Shown here: positions 9,815-17,814 of the stretch, in pieces
How the letters are laid out: each line of letters opens with the position of its first letter
Numbering within the stretch: position 1 is the first letter of the stretch
NCBI GenBank assembly: GCA_937989665.1
Contig: CALKRN010000003.1
Location: forward strand, 62,001-126,000
DNA length: 64,000 nucleotides
From: an uncultured Desulfomicrobiaceae bacterium
GTDB lineage: Bacteria > Desulfobacterota > Desulfovibrionia > Desulfovibrionales > Desulfomicrobiaceae
Reading direction: 5' to 3'
Notes under the pieces: model-generated
Database searches by the model: none
Told to the model about the DNA's origin: nothing
The model's input: the letters and a program-made list of their open reading frames with translations, nothing else
Made by a program: the position numbers and the translations under genes

Positions 9815-11210
9815 ACTCCGTCCCCGAGTCCCCATGCCCATGCAGCCCCCGCTGGTGCGGCGGGGCAATTTTACGGAGGTAGCCCTTGGCTATTCCTTGG
9901 AGCAGGCAGTGGCCGAGGCGAGGCGCTGCTTGCAGTGCAAAAAACCCACCTGCCAGGGGGGGTGCCCGGTGGAAGTGGATTGCAAGGGCTTTATTGCCCA
10001 TCTGGTCCACAGGGATGTGGAGGGCGCTTTTGCGGTCATCAAGCGCACCAATAGCCTCCCTGCGGTGTGCGGCCGGGTGTGCCCGCAGGAGAAGCAATGT
10101 GAGCGGGCCTGTAAGCTCGCCCCCACGGGCGAGCCAGTGGCCATTGGGCGGCTCGAACGTTTCGTAGCCGATACCTACTATGCCTCGGATGCCTGCGCCT
10201 CGGCAATTGCTGCGGCTAAGCAGTGCCGTTTGCCACGAGAGGACGTGCGGGTAGCCTGCGTGGGCTCGGGGCCGAGCAGCCTTACGGCCGCGGGTTTTCT
10301 CGCGGCCTTGGGGGCTCAGGTGACGGTTTTTGAAGGGTTGCATGAAGTGGGGGGAGTGCTGGTCTATGGCATTCCGGAGTTCCGTCTCCCCAAATCCATT
10401 GTCGCCACCGAGGTGGAGCACCTGCGCCGGCTCGGGGTAGAGTTTCGCACCAATTGGGTAGTAGGGCAGACTGTGGGCCTCACAGAACTCTTCCACCAGG
10501 GCTACCGGGCCGTGTTTGTGGGTACGGGCGCTGGCCTGCCCCAGTTCCTCGGGATTCCAGGGGAGAGCCTGCTGGGGGTCTATAGCGCCAATGAATACCT
10601 CACCCGGGTCAATCTCATGCGGGCCTATGCCTTTCCGCGCTACGACACTCCTCTGCCGCAAGGTCGGTACGTGACGGTCATTGGCGGGGGCAATGTGGCC
10701 ATGGATGCAGCGCGTACTGCCTTGCGGCTCGGGGCGCAGGAGGTCACCGTCGTCTATCGCCGTACCCAGGCCGAGATGCCGTGCCGGGCGGAGGAGCTGG
10801 AGCATGCCCTGGAAGAAGGGATACGGGTGCGCGAACTTTTGGCTCCAGTGGCCTTTGAAGGCCAAGACGGGTGGCTGTCGGGGCTGCGGGTGGAGCGCAT
10901 GGCCTTAGGGGAGCCGGATGAATCCGGCCGACGCCGGCCCGTGCCCACAGGGGAGACCGAAGTCTTGGCCACGGACTTGTGCATTATTGGCATCGGTACT
11001 GGCCCCAATCCAGTCTTGCTCCGGGCCACTCCTGGGCTGCGCCTCAATGCTCGCGGATATATCGACGTGGATCCGACCACCGGGGAGACCTCCATCCCCA
11101 TGGTCTTTGCAGGGGGCGACATCGTGACCGGTGCGGCAACCGTGGTCCTGGCCATGGGGGCCGGGCGGCGTGCGGCACGGGAAATCGCCCAACGTCTGGG
11201 ACTCATATGA
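9801..11210 (+). CDS. nfnB: NfnB-type large subunit, GltD-like FAD/NAD(P) oxidoreductase
   Basis: A 469-residue GltD-like subunit. The N-terminal domain has the two [4Fe-4S] cysteine groups CLQCKKPTCQGGCPV and CGRVCPQEKQCERAC, then ACKLAPTGEPVAIGRLERF. It is followed by an FAD-binding fold (VACVGSGPSSLTAAGFLAALG), an NAD(P)-binding fold (VTVIGGGNVAMDAARTALRLG), and the closing FAGGDIVTGAATVVLAMGAG. In the family it pairs with NfnA to couple NADPH formation to ferredoxin and NADH. The start ATG at 9801 is chosen because upstream in-frame codons lie wholly within nfnA; the 14-base overlap indicates coupled synthesis. Its TGA overlaps the next ATG. In a sulfate reducer this complex would balance NADPH and ferredoxin pools. 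Confidence 0.92.
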   Translation: MSARKLRPRVPMPMQPPLVRRGNFTEVALGYSLEQAVAEARRCLQCKKPTCQGGCPVEVDCKGFIAHLVHRDVEGAFAVIKRTNSLPAVCGRVCPQEKQCERACKLAPTGEPVAIGRLERFVADTYYASDACASAIAAAKQCRLPREDVRVACVGSGPSSLTAAGFLAALGAQVTVFEGLHEVGGVLVYGIPEFRLPKSIVATEVEHLRRLGVEFRTNWVVGQTVGLTELFHQGYRAVFVGTGAGLPQFLGIPGESLLGVYSANEYLTRVNLMRAYAFPRYDTPLPQGRYVTVIGGGNVAMDAARTALRLGAQEVTVVYRRTQAEMPCRAEELEHALEEGIRVRELLAPVAFEGQDGWLSGLRVERMALGEPDESGRRRPVPTGETEVLATDLCIIGIGTGPNPVLLRATPGLRLNARGYIDVDPTTGETSIPMVFAGGDIVTGAATVVLAMGAGRRAAREIAQRLGLI

Positions 11211-12190
11211 CCGAGAATGCCATGGGTCGGTACCTGGGTGTAGCTTTTCGGCGGGGGGGCCACATCTACTATTTTCTCTCTACCCCATTTGTGCTGCGGG
11301 TCCATGACTGGGTCCTGGTGAAGACCGAAGAGGGCATTGGCTGCGGTGAAATTGTCTGCATCAAGGACCAATTACCCCCAGAGTTGGATCCCCAACAGGT
11401 GAAGCCCATTTACCGGCCAGCGACGCAAGAAGACTTTGCCATTATGGAGGAAAACCGGCAGCGGGCCGCTGAAGCGAGGGCCATTTGCCAGCAGGCTATC
11501 GCTCGTTTGGGACTGGAGATGAAGCTCGTAGACGTGGAAGTGAGCTTTGATCGGAGCAAGATGCTTTTTTATTTTACAGCTCCGGGTCGGGTCGATTTTC
11601 GCGAATTGGTGAAGGACCTGGTGCGCACCTTCCGCACCCGCATTGAGCTGCGTCAGATTGGCGTGCGCCACGAGACGCAGATGCTCGGTGCTTTGGGAAA
11701 CTGCGGCATGGTGTGTTGCTGCCGGCGCTTTTTGCGCCAGTTTGAGCCAGTGACCATCAAAATGGCCAAAGACCAGAACCTGTTTCTCAATCCCACCAAG
11801 ATTTCTGGTGCTTGTGGTCGGCTGCTGTGTTGTCTTGCCTATGAGGTGGAAAATTATGCCGAATTCCAGCAGCGCCTTCCCAAGATTGGCCGCCGCTACC
11901 GGACCTCTCAGGGTGTAGTGAAGACCCTGCGCGCCAACATGTTCCGCGATACGGTGACCGTCCTCACGGACGAAGGTGATGAAGTGGATATCCCCTTGGA
12001 GCAATGGCACGCTCTCGTGTTGCCCGACGACCGCTTTGGGCGCACCGAATCGGCCCCAGAAGGTGAGCCTTGTGTTCAGCCCAGTCCGCCGTCTCCTTCG
12101 CCTGTTGGGCAGGCCGGTGGGCCTCGTCAGGGGGGGCGGGGCAAAGGAGTTGCCAGAAAACCTATTAAGACGAAGCGAGCTGCATCGTGA
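11207..12190 (+). CDS. ricT: PSP1/RicT family protein
   Basis: A 327-residue PSP1-domain protein. The diagnostic stretch is present: LGNCGMVCCCRRFLRQFEPV, then IKMAKDQNLFLNPTKISGAC and GRLLCCLAYE, with the cysteine set that binds a [4Fe-4S] cluster in the Bacillus RicT (YaaT) complex. RicT-type proteins work with RicA and RicF in RNA processing by RNase Y; in other bacteria the partner is unknown. The C-terminus is a proline/glycine-rich, basic tail. Its ATG overlaps the nfnB stop and its TGA overlaps the GTG of metG. The ricT-metG adjacency is common in Desulfovibrionales-type genomes. No ricA or ricF homologue is visible here. Confidence 0.88.
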   Translation: MTENAMGRYLGVAFRRGGHIYYFLSTPFVLRVHDWVLVKTEEGIGCGEIVCIKDQLPPELDPQQVKPIYRPATQEDFAIMEENRQRAAEARAICQQAIARLGLEMKLVDVEVSFDRSKMLFYFTAPGRVDFRELVKDLVRTFRTRIELRQIGVRHETQMLGALGNCGMVCCCRRFLRQFEPVTIKMAKDQNLFLNPTKISGACGRLLCCLAYEVENYAEFQQRLPKIGRRYRTSQGVVKTLRANMFRDTVTVLTDEGDEVDIPLEQWHALVLPDDRFGRTESAPEGEPCVQPSPPSPSPVGQAGGPRQGGRGKGVARKPIKTKRAAS

Positions 12191-14088
12191 AATACTTTTT
12201 CGTTTCCACACCCATTTACTACGTCAATGCCCGGCCGCACCTCGGCCATGCCTACTCTACGATTGTGGCGGATAGCGTCGCCCGTTTTCATAAGCTTGCC
12301 GGAGATACGGTATTCTTTTTGACTGGCACCGATGAGCATGGCGACAAAATTGTCCAGGCGGCGCAAAAGGCTGGCGTGGATGTCCAACACTACGTGGATG
12401 AGGTGAGTCAAAGTTTTCAAAATCTTTGGCCCCATCTGGAGATTGAGAACGATGCATTCATCCGAACAACCATGGAGCATCATAAAGCTTGTGTGCAGTA
12501 TTTTCTTCAGAAGGTTTACGAGAGTGGTGATATTTATTTTGCCGAGTATGAAGGCTTATACTGTTATGGATGCGAACGGTTTTACACCGAAAAAGAGCTT
12601 GTTGACGGCAAATGCCCCGATCACAATGAAAAGCCGGTCCTCCTCAAAGAAAAAAATTACTTTTTCCGCATGACCAAGTACCTTGATGCCCTGCGGCGGC
12701 ATATTGAGGAACATCCGGAATTTATTCAGCCCGAGCGCTACCGCAACGAGGTCCTTGCCATGCTGCGGGAGGACTTGGGGGATCTGTGCATCTCTCGACC
12801 CAAGAGCCGGCTCACTTGGGGCATTGAGCTGCCGTTTGATCGGGATTTTGTCACCTACGTCTGGTTCGATGCCCTTATCAATTATATCTCGGCCTTGGGC
12901 TATCCTGAGGACGAGCGCTTTCGGAAGTTCTGGACTGGAGCCCACCATATCGTGGCCAAGGATATCCTCAAACCCCATGCCATCTTCTGGCCGACGATGC
13001 TTCTGGCCGCGGGGCTTCCGCTCTACAAGGGCCTCCGGGTCCATGGGTACTGGACGGTGGGGGAGACCAAGATGTCCAAAAGCCTTGGTAACGTCGTCGA
13101 TCCCTTGGCCGTGGCGCAGCGTTTTGGAGTGGGGGCCTTTCGGTATTTTCTCCTTGCCGAAATGAGCTTCGGTCAGGATGCCTCTTTTACGGAAGAGGCG
13201 TTGGTGCAGCGCTTTAACGCTGATTTGGCCAATGACCTCGGCAATCTCTTTTCCCGCACCTTGGCGATGACGCACAAATACTGTGGGGGACAGGTCCCGG
13301 AGTGTGGGGAATTGGACGAATTTGACCGCGAGGTCCTCCATGTCGGGCATACGGCCTTGGCCAATTTCCAGACCCAGTTCCAGCATTTCCATTTTTCGCG
13401 CGCTTTGGCCTCACTATGGGAGCTGGTGCGGCATCTCAACAAATACATTGATAAAAGCGCGCCGTGGGCCCTTTTCAAGGCCGGTGAAACGAACCGTCTA
13501 AGTACGGTCCTCTACGTGGCCCTGGAAGGGATGCGCAAGATCGCGCTCCATTTGTGGCCAATCATGCCATCGCTGGCCGAGGCCATGCTCGCCCAGCTGG
13601 GCTGGAAGTGGAATTTGGCCGCCGTGGACCTCGAAGGTGAGACCTCGTCGTGGTTTGGGCTCCAGCCAGGATCGGCCGTGGCAAGTAGCTCTAATCTTTT
13701 CCCGCGGCAGGACGTGCGGCGGGAAGGGCCTCCTTCCGTCCCTGGAGGTGAGCAGGAAAAAGCCCTGGTGGACATCGAGGACTTTGCTCGTCTTGAGCTG
13801 CGGGTGGGGACTGTTGTGGAGGCCCGGCCTCATCCGCAAGCAGACCGCCTTCTTCTCGTGCGCATTGATGACGGAGGCGCAGTCCCACGCCAGGTGGTGG
13901 CGGGTATTGCCGACAGCTGGCAGCCATCTGACCTCGTGGGCCGGCAGGTGGCCTTTGTGGCCAATCTCAAACCCCGCAAGCTACGCGGTCAGATCTCCCA
14001 AGGGATGATTTTGGCGGTCAAAAGCGCATCTGGACTGGCGCTTCTTTCGCCGACACATCCGGTACCACCCGGGAGCGTAGTGTCGTAG
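12187..14088 (+). CDS. metG: Methionyl-tRNA synthetase with C-terminal tRNA-binding domain
   Basis: Class I methionyl-tRNA synthetase, 633 residues. The HIGH-type motif HLGH is at residues 18-21, and KMSKS at 295-299 (TKMSKSLGNVVDP). A zinc knuckle region CYGCERFYTEKELVDGKCPD has three cysteines with the fourth ligand apparently an Asp or His (CPDHNEKP), so this is a degenerate one-zinc form. After the anticodon-binding helices and a linker, residues from about 525 form a Trbp111/EMAP-like tRNA-binding domain (FARLELRVGTVVEARPHPQA). The start is GTG, overlapping the ricT stop as GTGA. It is the last gene of the recA-to-metG run. A structured gene-free stretch follows. Confidence 0.97.
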   Translation: MKYFFVSTPIYYVNARPHLGHAYSTIVADSVARFHKLAGDTVFFLTGTDEHGDKIVQAAQKAGVDVQHYVDEVSQSFQNLWPHLEIENDAFIRTTMEHHKACVQYFLQKVYESGDIYFAEYEGLYCYGCERFYTEKELVDGKCPDHNEKPVLLKEKNYFFRMTKYLDALRRHIEEHPEFIQPERYRNEVLAMLREDLGDLCISRPKSRLTWGIELPFDRDFVTYVWFDALINYISALGYPEDERFRKFWTGAHHIVAKDILKPHAIFWPTMLLAAGLPLYKGLRVHGYWTVGETKMSKSLGNVVDPLAVAQRFGVGAFRYFLLAEMSFGQDASFTEEALVQRFNADLANDLGNLFSRTLAMTHKYCGGQVPECGELDEFDREVLHVGHTALANFQTQFQHFHFSRALASLWELVRHLNKYIDKSAPWALFKAGETNRLSTVLYVALEGMRKIALHLWPIMPSLAEAMLAQLGWKWNLAAVDLEGETSSWFGLQPGSAVASSSNLFPRQDVRREGPPSVPGGEQEKALVDIEDFARLELRVGTVVEARPHPQADRLLLVRIDDGGAVPRQVVAGIADSWQPSDLVGRQVAFVANLKPRKLRGQISQGMILAVKSASGLALLSPTHPVPPGSVVS

Positions 14089-14430
14089 CTTCGTTGCGCC
14101 ATAACGGGGCGGAGTCCAGGGCGGCGAAAGGGGAGGTCCTCTTGTGGGAGCAGACCCTTTGCCCCTTGGCAAAGAGCCCTGGGAATTGAAGCCAGGAACT
14201 TCTCGGTAAGCCCCTCCCGGCTATGGGGGAGCAGGGGCACGTCTCCTTGATTACCAAGCAAAAAGAGTCTGCCCTGCCAGGGGAGGGCCACGGTCACTGT
14301 CGGAACAAGCGAGTTTTGGAAGGACCCTGCCAGCCGCACTGCCGGGAAAGGCGAGTTTTTTATTGCAGCAGCCGCGCACGACCTTTGCATCCCCGGTCAC
14401 GGCGGCCTGCTGCCGGGAAAGGCGAGGGCC
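14089..14430. other. Gene-free stretch with strong hairpins and a near-tandem duplication
   Basis: metG and the 86-residue gene converge here. I see no credible protein gene. Folding elements: an outer stem CCAGGGC (14116-14122) with GCCCTGG (14176-14182) around a perfect 7-bp hairpin (14157-14163 with 14168-14174), and a second hairpin at 14210-14238 (GCCCCTCCC against GGG and AGGGGC). These could terminate metG or belong to a small RNA. The right half carries one copy of a repeated unit, listed separately. None of the hairpins is followed by a T-run. Confidence 0.45.
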
Positions 14431-14445
14431 TTATTGCAGCAGCCG
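14339..14445. repeat. Near-tandem pair of 36-nt units overlapping a stop codon
   Basis: Two copies, 14339-14374 and 14410-14445, start 71 bases apart. They share CTGCCGGGAAAGGCGAG and ATTGCAGCAGCCG exactly and differ only in a six-base core (TTTTTT versus GGCCTT). The right copy contains the last codons and TAA stop of the minus-strand 86-residue gene (LLQ-stop), so the left copy looks like a duplicate of that gene's 3' end. Confidence 0.8.
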
Positions 14446-14691
14446 TGTCGGGGGAGGGGTGGGAAGAGCGTCTGGCGGCAGGGACGGATTGCGGCATCCC
14501 GCTTCCACCTCGGCCAGTTCTTGGCAGATGCGGCGCAGCCGCCGAGGGATTGATGGATCCGGGTGGGGCATCCGCGCCAGGGTGTCGAGCACTGTGGCGA
14601 TTTCGTGCAGCACCGCGGGCAAGGAGGGCGGAACGTTGGGTTTGGGGTTCCGACGCGGCAGCAAGCGGGCGAGGAGGTCTTTCCAACTCAT
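14431..14691 (-). CDS. Small protein of unknown function (86 residues)
   Basis: A short, soluble, arginine- and proline-rich protein beginning MSWKDLLARLLPRRNPKP and ending in a proline-rich tail. The middle (PAVLHEIATVLDTLARMP, then RLRRICQELAEVEAGCRN) looks like two amphipathic helices. I do not recognise a family. It is supported as a gene by its ATG overlapping the TGA of the upstream zinc-ribbon membrane-protein gene (ATGA), which indicates coupled translation, and by having no competing gene. Its last codons lie in the 36-nt repeat described separately. A role with the upstream membrane protein is likely but unproven. Confidence 0.6.
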   Translation of the reverse strand: MSWKDLLARLLPRRNPKPNVPPSLPAVLHEIATVLDTLARMPHPDPSIPRRLRRICQELAEVEAGCRNPSLPPDALPTPPPTRLLQ

Positions 14692-15629
14692 GTGATGGTC
14701 CCTGTGAGCCAGGTGAGGAGGATGGCCACGGCAAACATGAGGGCGATGGGCACCACGAGGGCAGCCAGCACGCGATAGGGCTCCGTACCATGAACATGGC
14801 GTAAGGCGAGGAATTTGTACACAGTGGTGGCCACAATGGCCATGGGAAGGCCAAGGTAGGGGATGATGAGCAAGAGCATAGGGGCCGCGCTGTAGGCCTG
14901 GGCACGGAAGGTCCCTTCAAACCCGCGGCGCGCTCCACGGAAGAGGTGGAGAAAGAAGTGGTTTACCACTGTATCCAAAAACAAAAAGAAGCTGATTTGG
15001 AGCGGATAGAGGAGGAGGGCCACGGTGGCCTGGCCCGTGTGGCCAAGGCCTTCGGTGAGTGGGGCGGGCGGGAGGATTCCCGCCAACTGCCACAGGGCCT
15101 GGGCGATCGCTACGGCTTCGGCAAGGATGAGAAAGAAGAGCAGCGGCTTGGTATAGCCCGCCCCAACCGGGAGCGTCCGGAAAAAGCGCACCGGTGAGAA
15201 AAGGATCGTGCGCAGGGTATCGAGATAGGCAGCTAGGGGGCTCGCGGTCTCGGTCTCCCAGGTTGGCGGTATGGGTTCGACGTCCCCTGCCGAGGAAGTG
15301 GAATCGGGGATATCTTCCTCATTTGTGAGGAACGGTGTCTCTTTGTGCCGGAGAGGGGAAGAGTCTTCCTCGGTTGCGTCTGTGTCGGCGGGGGGAGACG
15401 AGACCTGGAGCGGGCCAGACATGGCTTCCAGGGATTCCCATACGTCTGCATTGGCCGAGGGAGGGGGCGTGTTTGGCTCGGCGGCAGGTGCAGGGGCAGC
15501 CGCCGGGGGCGCGGGGGTAAAAGGGAATTTATGGCGGCATTGGGGACAGGTGGCCCGCACCGGACGTTGAGGAAGTTTCTCTGGCGGGACATCGCGGGAA
15601 AAGCCGCAATTGGGGCAGGTAATGCGCAT
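14688..15629 (-). CDS. MJ0042-type zinc-ribbon protein with C-terminal YIP1-like membrane domain
   Basis: A 313-residue protein. The first 38 residues form a zinc ribbon of the MJ0042 type (ITCPNCGFSRDV ... ATCPQCRHKF, two CxxC pairs). A low-complexity acidic and proline-rich linker follows to about residue 135. The C-terminal half has about five membrane spans (for example PLLFFLILAEAVAIAQAL and APMLLLIIPYLGLPMAIVA) in the arrangement of YIP1 domains. The start at 15629 follows GCGGAGGAGCG. Proteins of this build are widespread in deltaproteobacterial genomes but have no established function. The 86-residue gene is coupled downstream; glnB lies 118 bases upstream on the same strand. Confidence 0.75.
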   Translation of the reverse strand: MRITCPNCGFSRDVPPEKLPQRPVRATCPQCRHKFPFTPAPPAAAPAPAAEPNTPPPSANADVWESLEAMSGPLQVSSPPADTDATEEDSSPLRHKETPFLTNEEDIPDSTSSAGDVEPIPPTWETETASPLAAYLDTLRTILFSPVRFFRTLPVGAGYTKPLLFFLILAEAVAIAQALWQLAGILPPAPLTEGLGHTGQATVALLLYPLQISFFLFLDTVVNHFFLHLFRGARRGFEGTFRAQAYSAAPMLLLIIPYLGLPMAIVATTVYKFLALRHVHGTEPYRVLAALVVPIALMFAVAILLTWLTGTIT

Positions 15630-15747
15630 CGCTCCTCCGCAGGCGGATAGGTGTCCCTGCCATACCGGCAGAAAGCAGGATGCGCAAGGCCAGCGCCCTG
15701 GCAAGGAGACCTAGGCGCTGACCTTTGGCGAGGCGCCGGGATGGGGG

Positions 15748-16089
15748 TTAGCCCATGGCCGAGGGGCCGGTCTCTTGGGTGCGGATGCGGATGGCGGCAG
15801 TGCACTCCACGACAAAGATCACGCCATCACCTTCTTTCCCGGTGCGCGCCCCAGCACTGATGCCTTCCACCGCCGCTTCGACAAAGTCGTCGTTGACGCC
15901 AATCTCCAAGCGCACCTTCTTAAGCAGGTTCACCTCCATGATGATCCCGCGGTAGGTCTCGGTGAAGCCTTTTTGGCGACCACTTCCCAGGACATTGGTG
16001 ACGGACATGTTATAGACTTTCCGGCTGTAGAGTTCTTGCTTCACGGCGTTGAGGCATTCGGGCCGGATGTAGGCAATGATTAGTTTCAT
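15748..16089 (-). CDS. glnB: PII signal transduction protein (GlnB/GlnK type) lacking T-loop Tyr51
   Basis: A 113-residue PII protein, the trimeric sensor of ATP/ADP and 2-oxoglutarate. The T-loop reads GSGRQKGFTETYRGIIMEVN at residues 35-54; Tyr46 is kept, but the residue at position 51, the uridylylated tyrosine of enterobacterial GlnB and GlnK, is Met. The B-loop TGKEGDGVIFV and the C-terminal RIRTQE are conserved, so nucleotide binding should be intact. It starts ten bases after amtB with GGAGGACGCC before the ATG. Genetic linkage to amtB suggests a GlnK-like role: T-loop insertion into the AmtB pore at high nitrogen. Without Tyr51 it probably responds only to effectors, not to GlnD. Confidence 0.95.
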   Translation of the reverse strand: MKLIIAYIRPECLNAVKQELYSRKVYNMSVTNVLGSGRQKGFTETYRGIIMEVNLLKKVRLEIGVNDDFVEAAVEGISAGARTGKEGDGVIFVVECTAAIRIRTQETGPSAMG

Positions 16090-16098
16090 GGCGTCCTC

Positions 16099-17469
16099 CT
16101 ATTCGGTGGCAAAGATCTGAAAGCCACTGTAGGCCTCCATGCCGTGTTCGCTAATGTCGAGGCCTTTGAGCTCCTCTTCCTGCGAGACGCGCAGACCCAT
16201 GACGGCCTCGAGAGTCTTAAAGAGCGCAACGCCCGTGGCAAAGCCCCACGCCGCAATGGCGAAGGCACCGATGATTTGGTGGATGAGCACCTCGGCACCG
16301 CCGCCGTAAAGAAGGCCGGTGGCCGAACCAAAACCAGGAGCGGCAAAGAACCCCACGAGGATCGTCCCGAGGGTGCCACAGACGCCGTGCACGGAGGACG
16401 CGCCCACTGGGTCGTCGATCATGAAGACCTTGTCGAGGCACTCGATGGAGAGCACGACAATAAGGCCAGCAATGAGGCCGATGAGAAGCGCGCCGAGGGG
16501 AGAGACCTCGGCGCAGCCTGCGGTGATGGCCACCAGACCCGCTAGGGTGCCGTTGAGGGCCATGGAGGTGTCCGGTTTGCCAAAACGCAGCCAGGCCATG
16601 ATCATGGCGCCAATGGTGCCGGTACAGGCGGCCAGGCTGGTGTTGACGGCGATGTAGCCGATATCCCCATTAGCCGTGGTCGTGCTGCCGGGGTTGAAGC
16701 CAAACCAACCGAACCACAAGATAAAGACACCAAGACCAGCAAGAGGGATACTATGACCTGGAATGGCCCGGGCAGTGCCATCCGGGGCGTATTTGCCCAA
16801 GCGCGGCCCCAGGATCATGGCCCCAGCCAGGCCAATCCAGCCGCCTAAGGCATGGACGACCGAAGAGCCGGCAAAATCAATGAACCCCATTTGGGCGAGC
16901 CAGCCTGCGCCCTCATCCCCCAACCACAGATTGCCCCAAGCCCAGTGCCCAGAAATGGGGTAGATGAGGGCAGAGATGACGATACTTGCCACGATATAGG
17001 CGCTAAAGCGGGTGCGTTCTGCCAGGCAGCCCGAGACGATGGTGGCGCCAGTGGCCGCAAAGACCGACTGGAAGAACCAGAAGGTCAGGTTCCATTGGCC
17101 CTCCGGGGTTTGGGCATCAATGCCCGCAAGGGCAAAACCCGAGGTGCCGATGATCCCGGCGGCATCTGTCCCGAACATGAGGGCAAACCCCAGCAGAAAA
17201 TAGGCGGGCGAACCCGCGGCAAAGTCGAGGAGATTCTTCATGATGATATTGGCGGCGTTTTTGGCGCGGGTGAATCCTGCTTCCACCAGCGCAAAACCGG
17301 CTTGCATGAACATGACCAGGATGGCCGCCACCAAGGTCCACAACAGGTTGGCATTGGACTGGGTGAGGAACGAGACCTCTTCTTCTGCCAAGGCCAGGGT
17401 CGGAGTCGCCAGGACCCCGAGGGCTGTCAGCACGAGGGGCCGCAGCCGAGAATGCGACACGAATAACAT
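16099..17469 (-). CDS. amtB: Ammonium transporter
   Basis: A 456-residue Amt/MEP/Rh channel. A cleavable signal peptide of about 28 residues (ending LALAEEE) is followed by eleven membrane spans. Family signatures are present: FALVEAGFTRAKNAANIIMKN, the gate region around GTDAAG, DFAGSSVVHALGGW, and DDPVGASSVHGVCGTLG with conserved pore histidines. It moves ammonium into the cell and is normally blocked by a GlnK-type PII, encoded ten bases downstream. The start is set by GGAGGTAGCCT before the ATG. A candidate sigma-54 promoter lies about 40-55 bases upstream, consistent with nitrogen-limited expression under NtrC-like control. Confidence 0.97.
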   Translation of the reverse strand: MLFVSHSRLRPLVLTALGVLATPTLALAEEEVSFLTQSNANLLWTLVAAILVMFMQAGFALVEAGFTRAKNAANIIMKNLLDFAAGSPAYFLLGFALMFGTDAAGIIGTSGFALAGIDAQTPEGQWNLTFWFFQSVFAATGATIVSGCLAERTRFSAYIVASIVISALIYPISGHWAWGNLWLGDEGAGWLAQMGFIDFAGSSVVHALGGWIGLAGAMILGPRLGKYAPDGTARAIPGHSIPLAGLGVFILWFGWFGFNPGSTTTANGDIGYIAVNTSLAACTGTIGAMIMAWLRFGKPDTSMALNGTLAGLVAITAGCAEVSPLGALLIGLIAGLIVVLSIECLDKVFMIDDPVGASSVHGVCGTLGTILVGFFAAPGFGSATGLLYGGGAEVLIHQIIGAFAIAAWGFATGVALFKTLEAVMGLRVSQEEELKGLDISEHGMEAYSGFQIFATE

Positions 17470-17506
17470 AGGCTACCTCCATCGGGTTGGGGATGATAGC
17501 CTAGAG

Positions 17507-17524
17507 AATGCAGCGGGTATGCCG
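17507..17524 (-). promoter_or_regulatory. Candidate sigma-54 promoter for amtB-glnB
   Basis: Read on the minus strand the site is CGGCATACCCGCTGCATT: GG and GC are separated by exactly 10 bases, with GGCA and TGCA matching the -24/-12 elements of sigma-54 promoters. It would start transcription about 30 bases before the amtB ATG. The position and the nitrogen-related genes fit; no clear NtrC sites were found. Confidence 0.5.
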
Positions 17525-17814
17525 ATGCCGTAATGCTTTGATTTTCTGCAAAGAAATCGGAACAGCGCCCAAAAGTTCGGGATTTTTCTTCAAAAACCCC
17601 AAATATCGTCCGGAGAAAGCGGGACGTTTTTGCTATTTTTGGCAAAATTTGTTTTTTGAATGGGAGAGGCCACCAGGCTCAAGCCAGAGCTGCGGAGGGG
17701 ACGGCGAGAGAGGAAACGTCTGGCAGGGGAGGCCGTTGAAGATGGCCTGCGGCCTGCGGCGAGGTTGCTCGCGACGGCGGCCTTCGTGGGGAGGCGGCGA
17801 TTTCTTGCGGGGCC
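17525..17814. other. Intergenic stretch upstream of amtB
   Basis: This lies between the amtB promoter and the end of the amidotransferase gene on the same strand. The half nearer amtB (17525-17660) is AT-rich, suited to an activator and bending-protein region of a sigma-54 promoter. The other half is GC-rich. I see no gene and no clear terminator for the amidotransferase gene. Confidence 0.4.

Noticed and set aside
14116-14182. Possible tRNA (7-bp closing stem, about 67 nt)
   Set aside because: There is no TpsiC loop sequence, no anticodon arm and no D-arm; the inner hairpin has a 4-base loop.
13989-14390. Minus-strand 133-codon frame behind metG
   Set aside because: It overlaps the end of metG and the hairpin region, lacks a ribosome site and has no recognisable domain.
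14339-14445. CRISPR-like repeat
   Set aside because: Only two copies exist, with one 35-base intervening stretch and no cas genes; one copy lies in a coding end.
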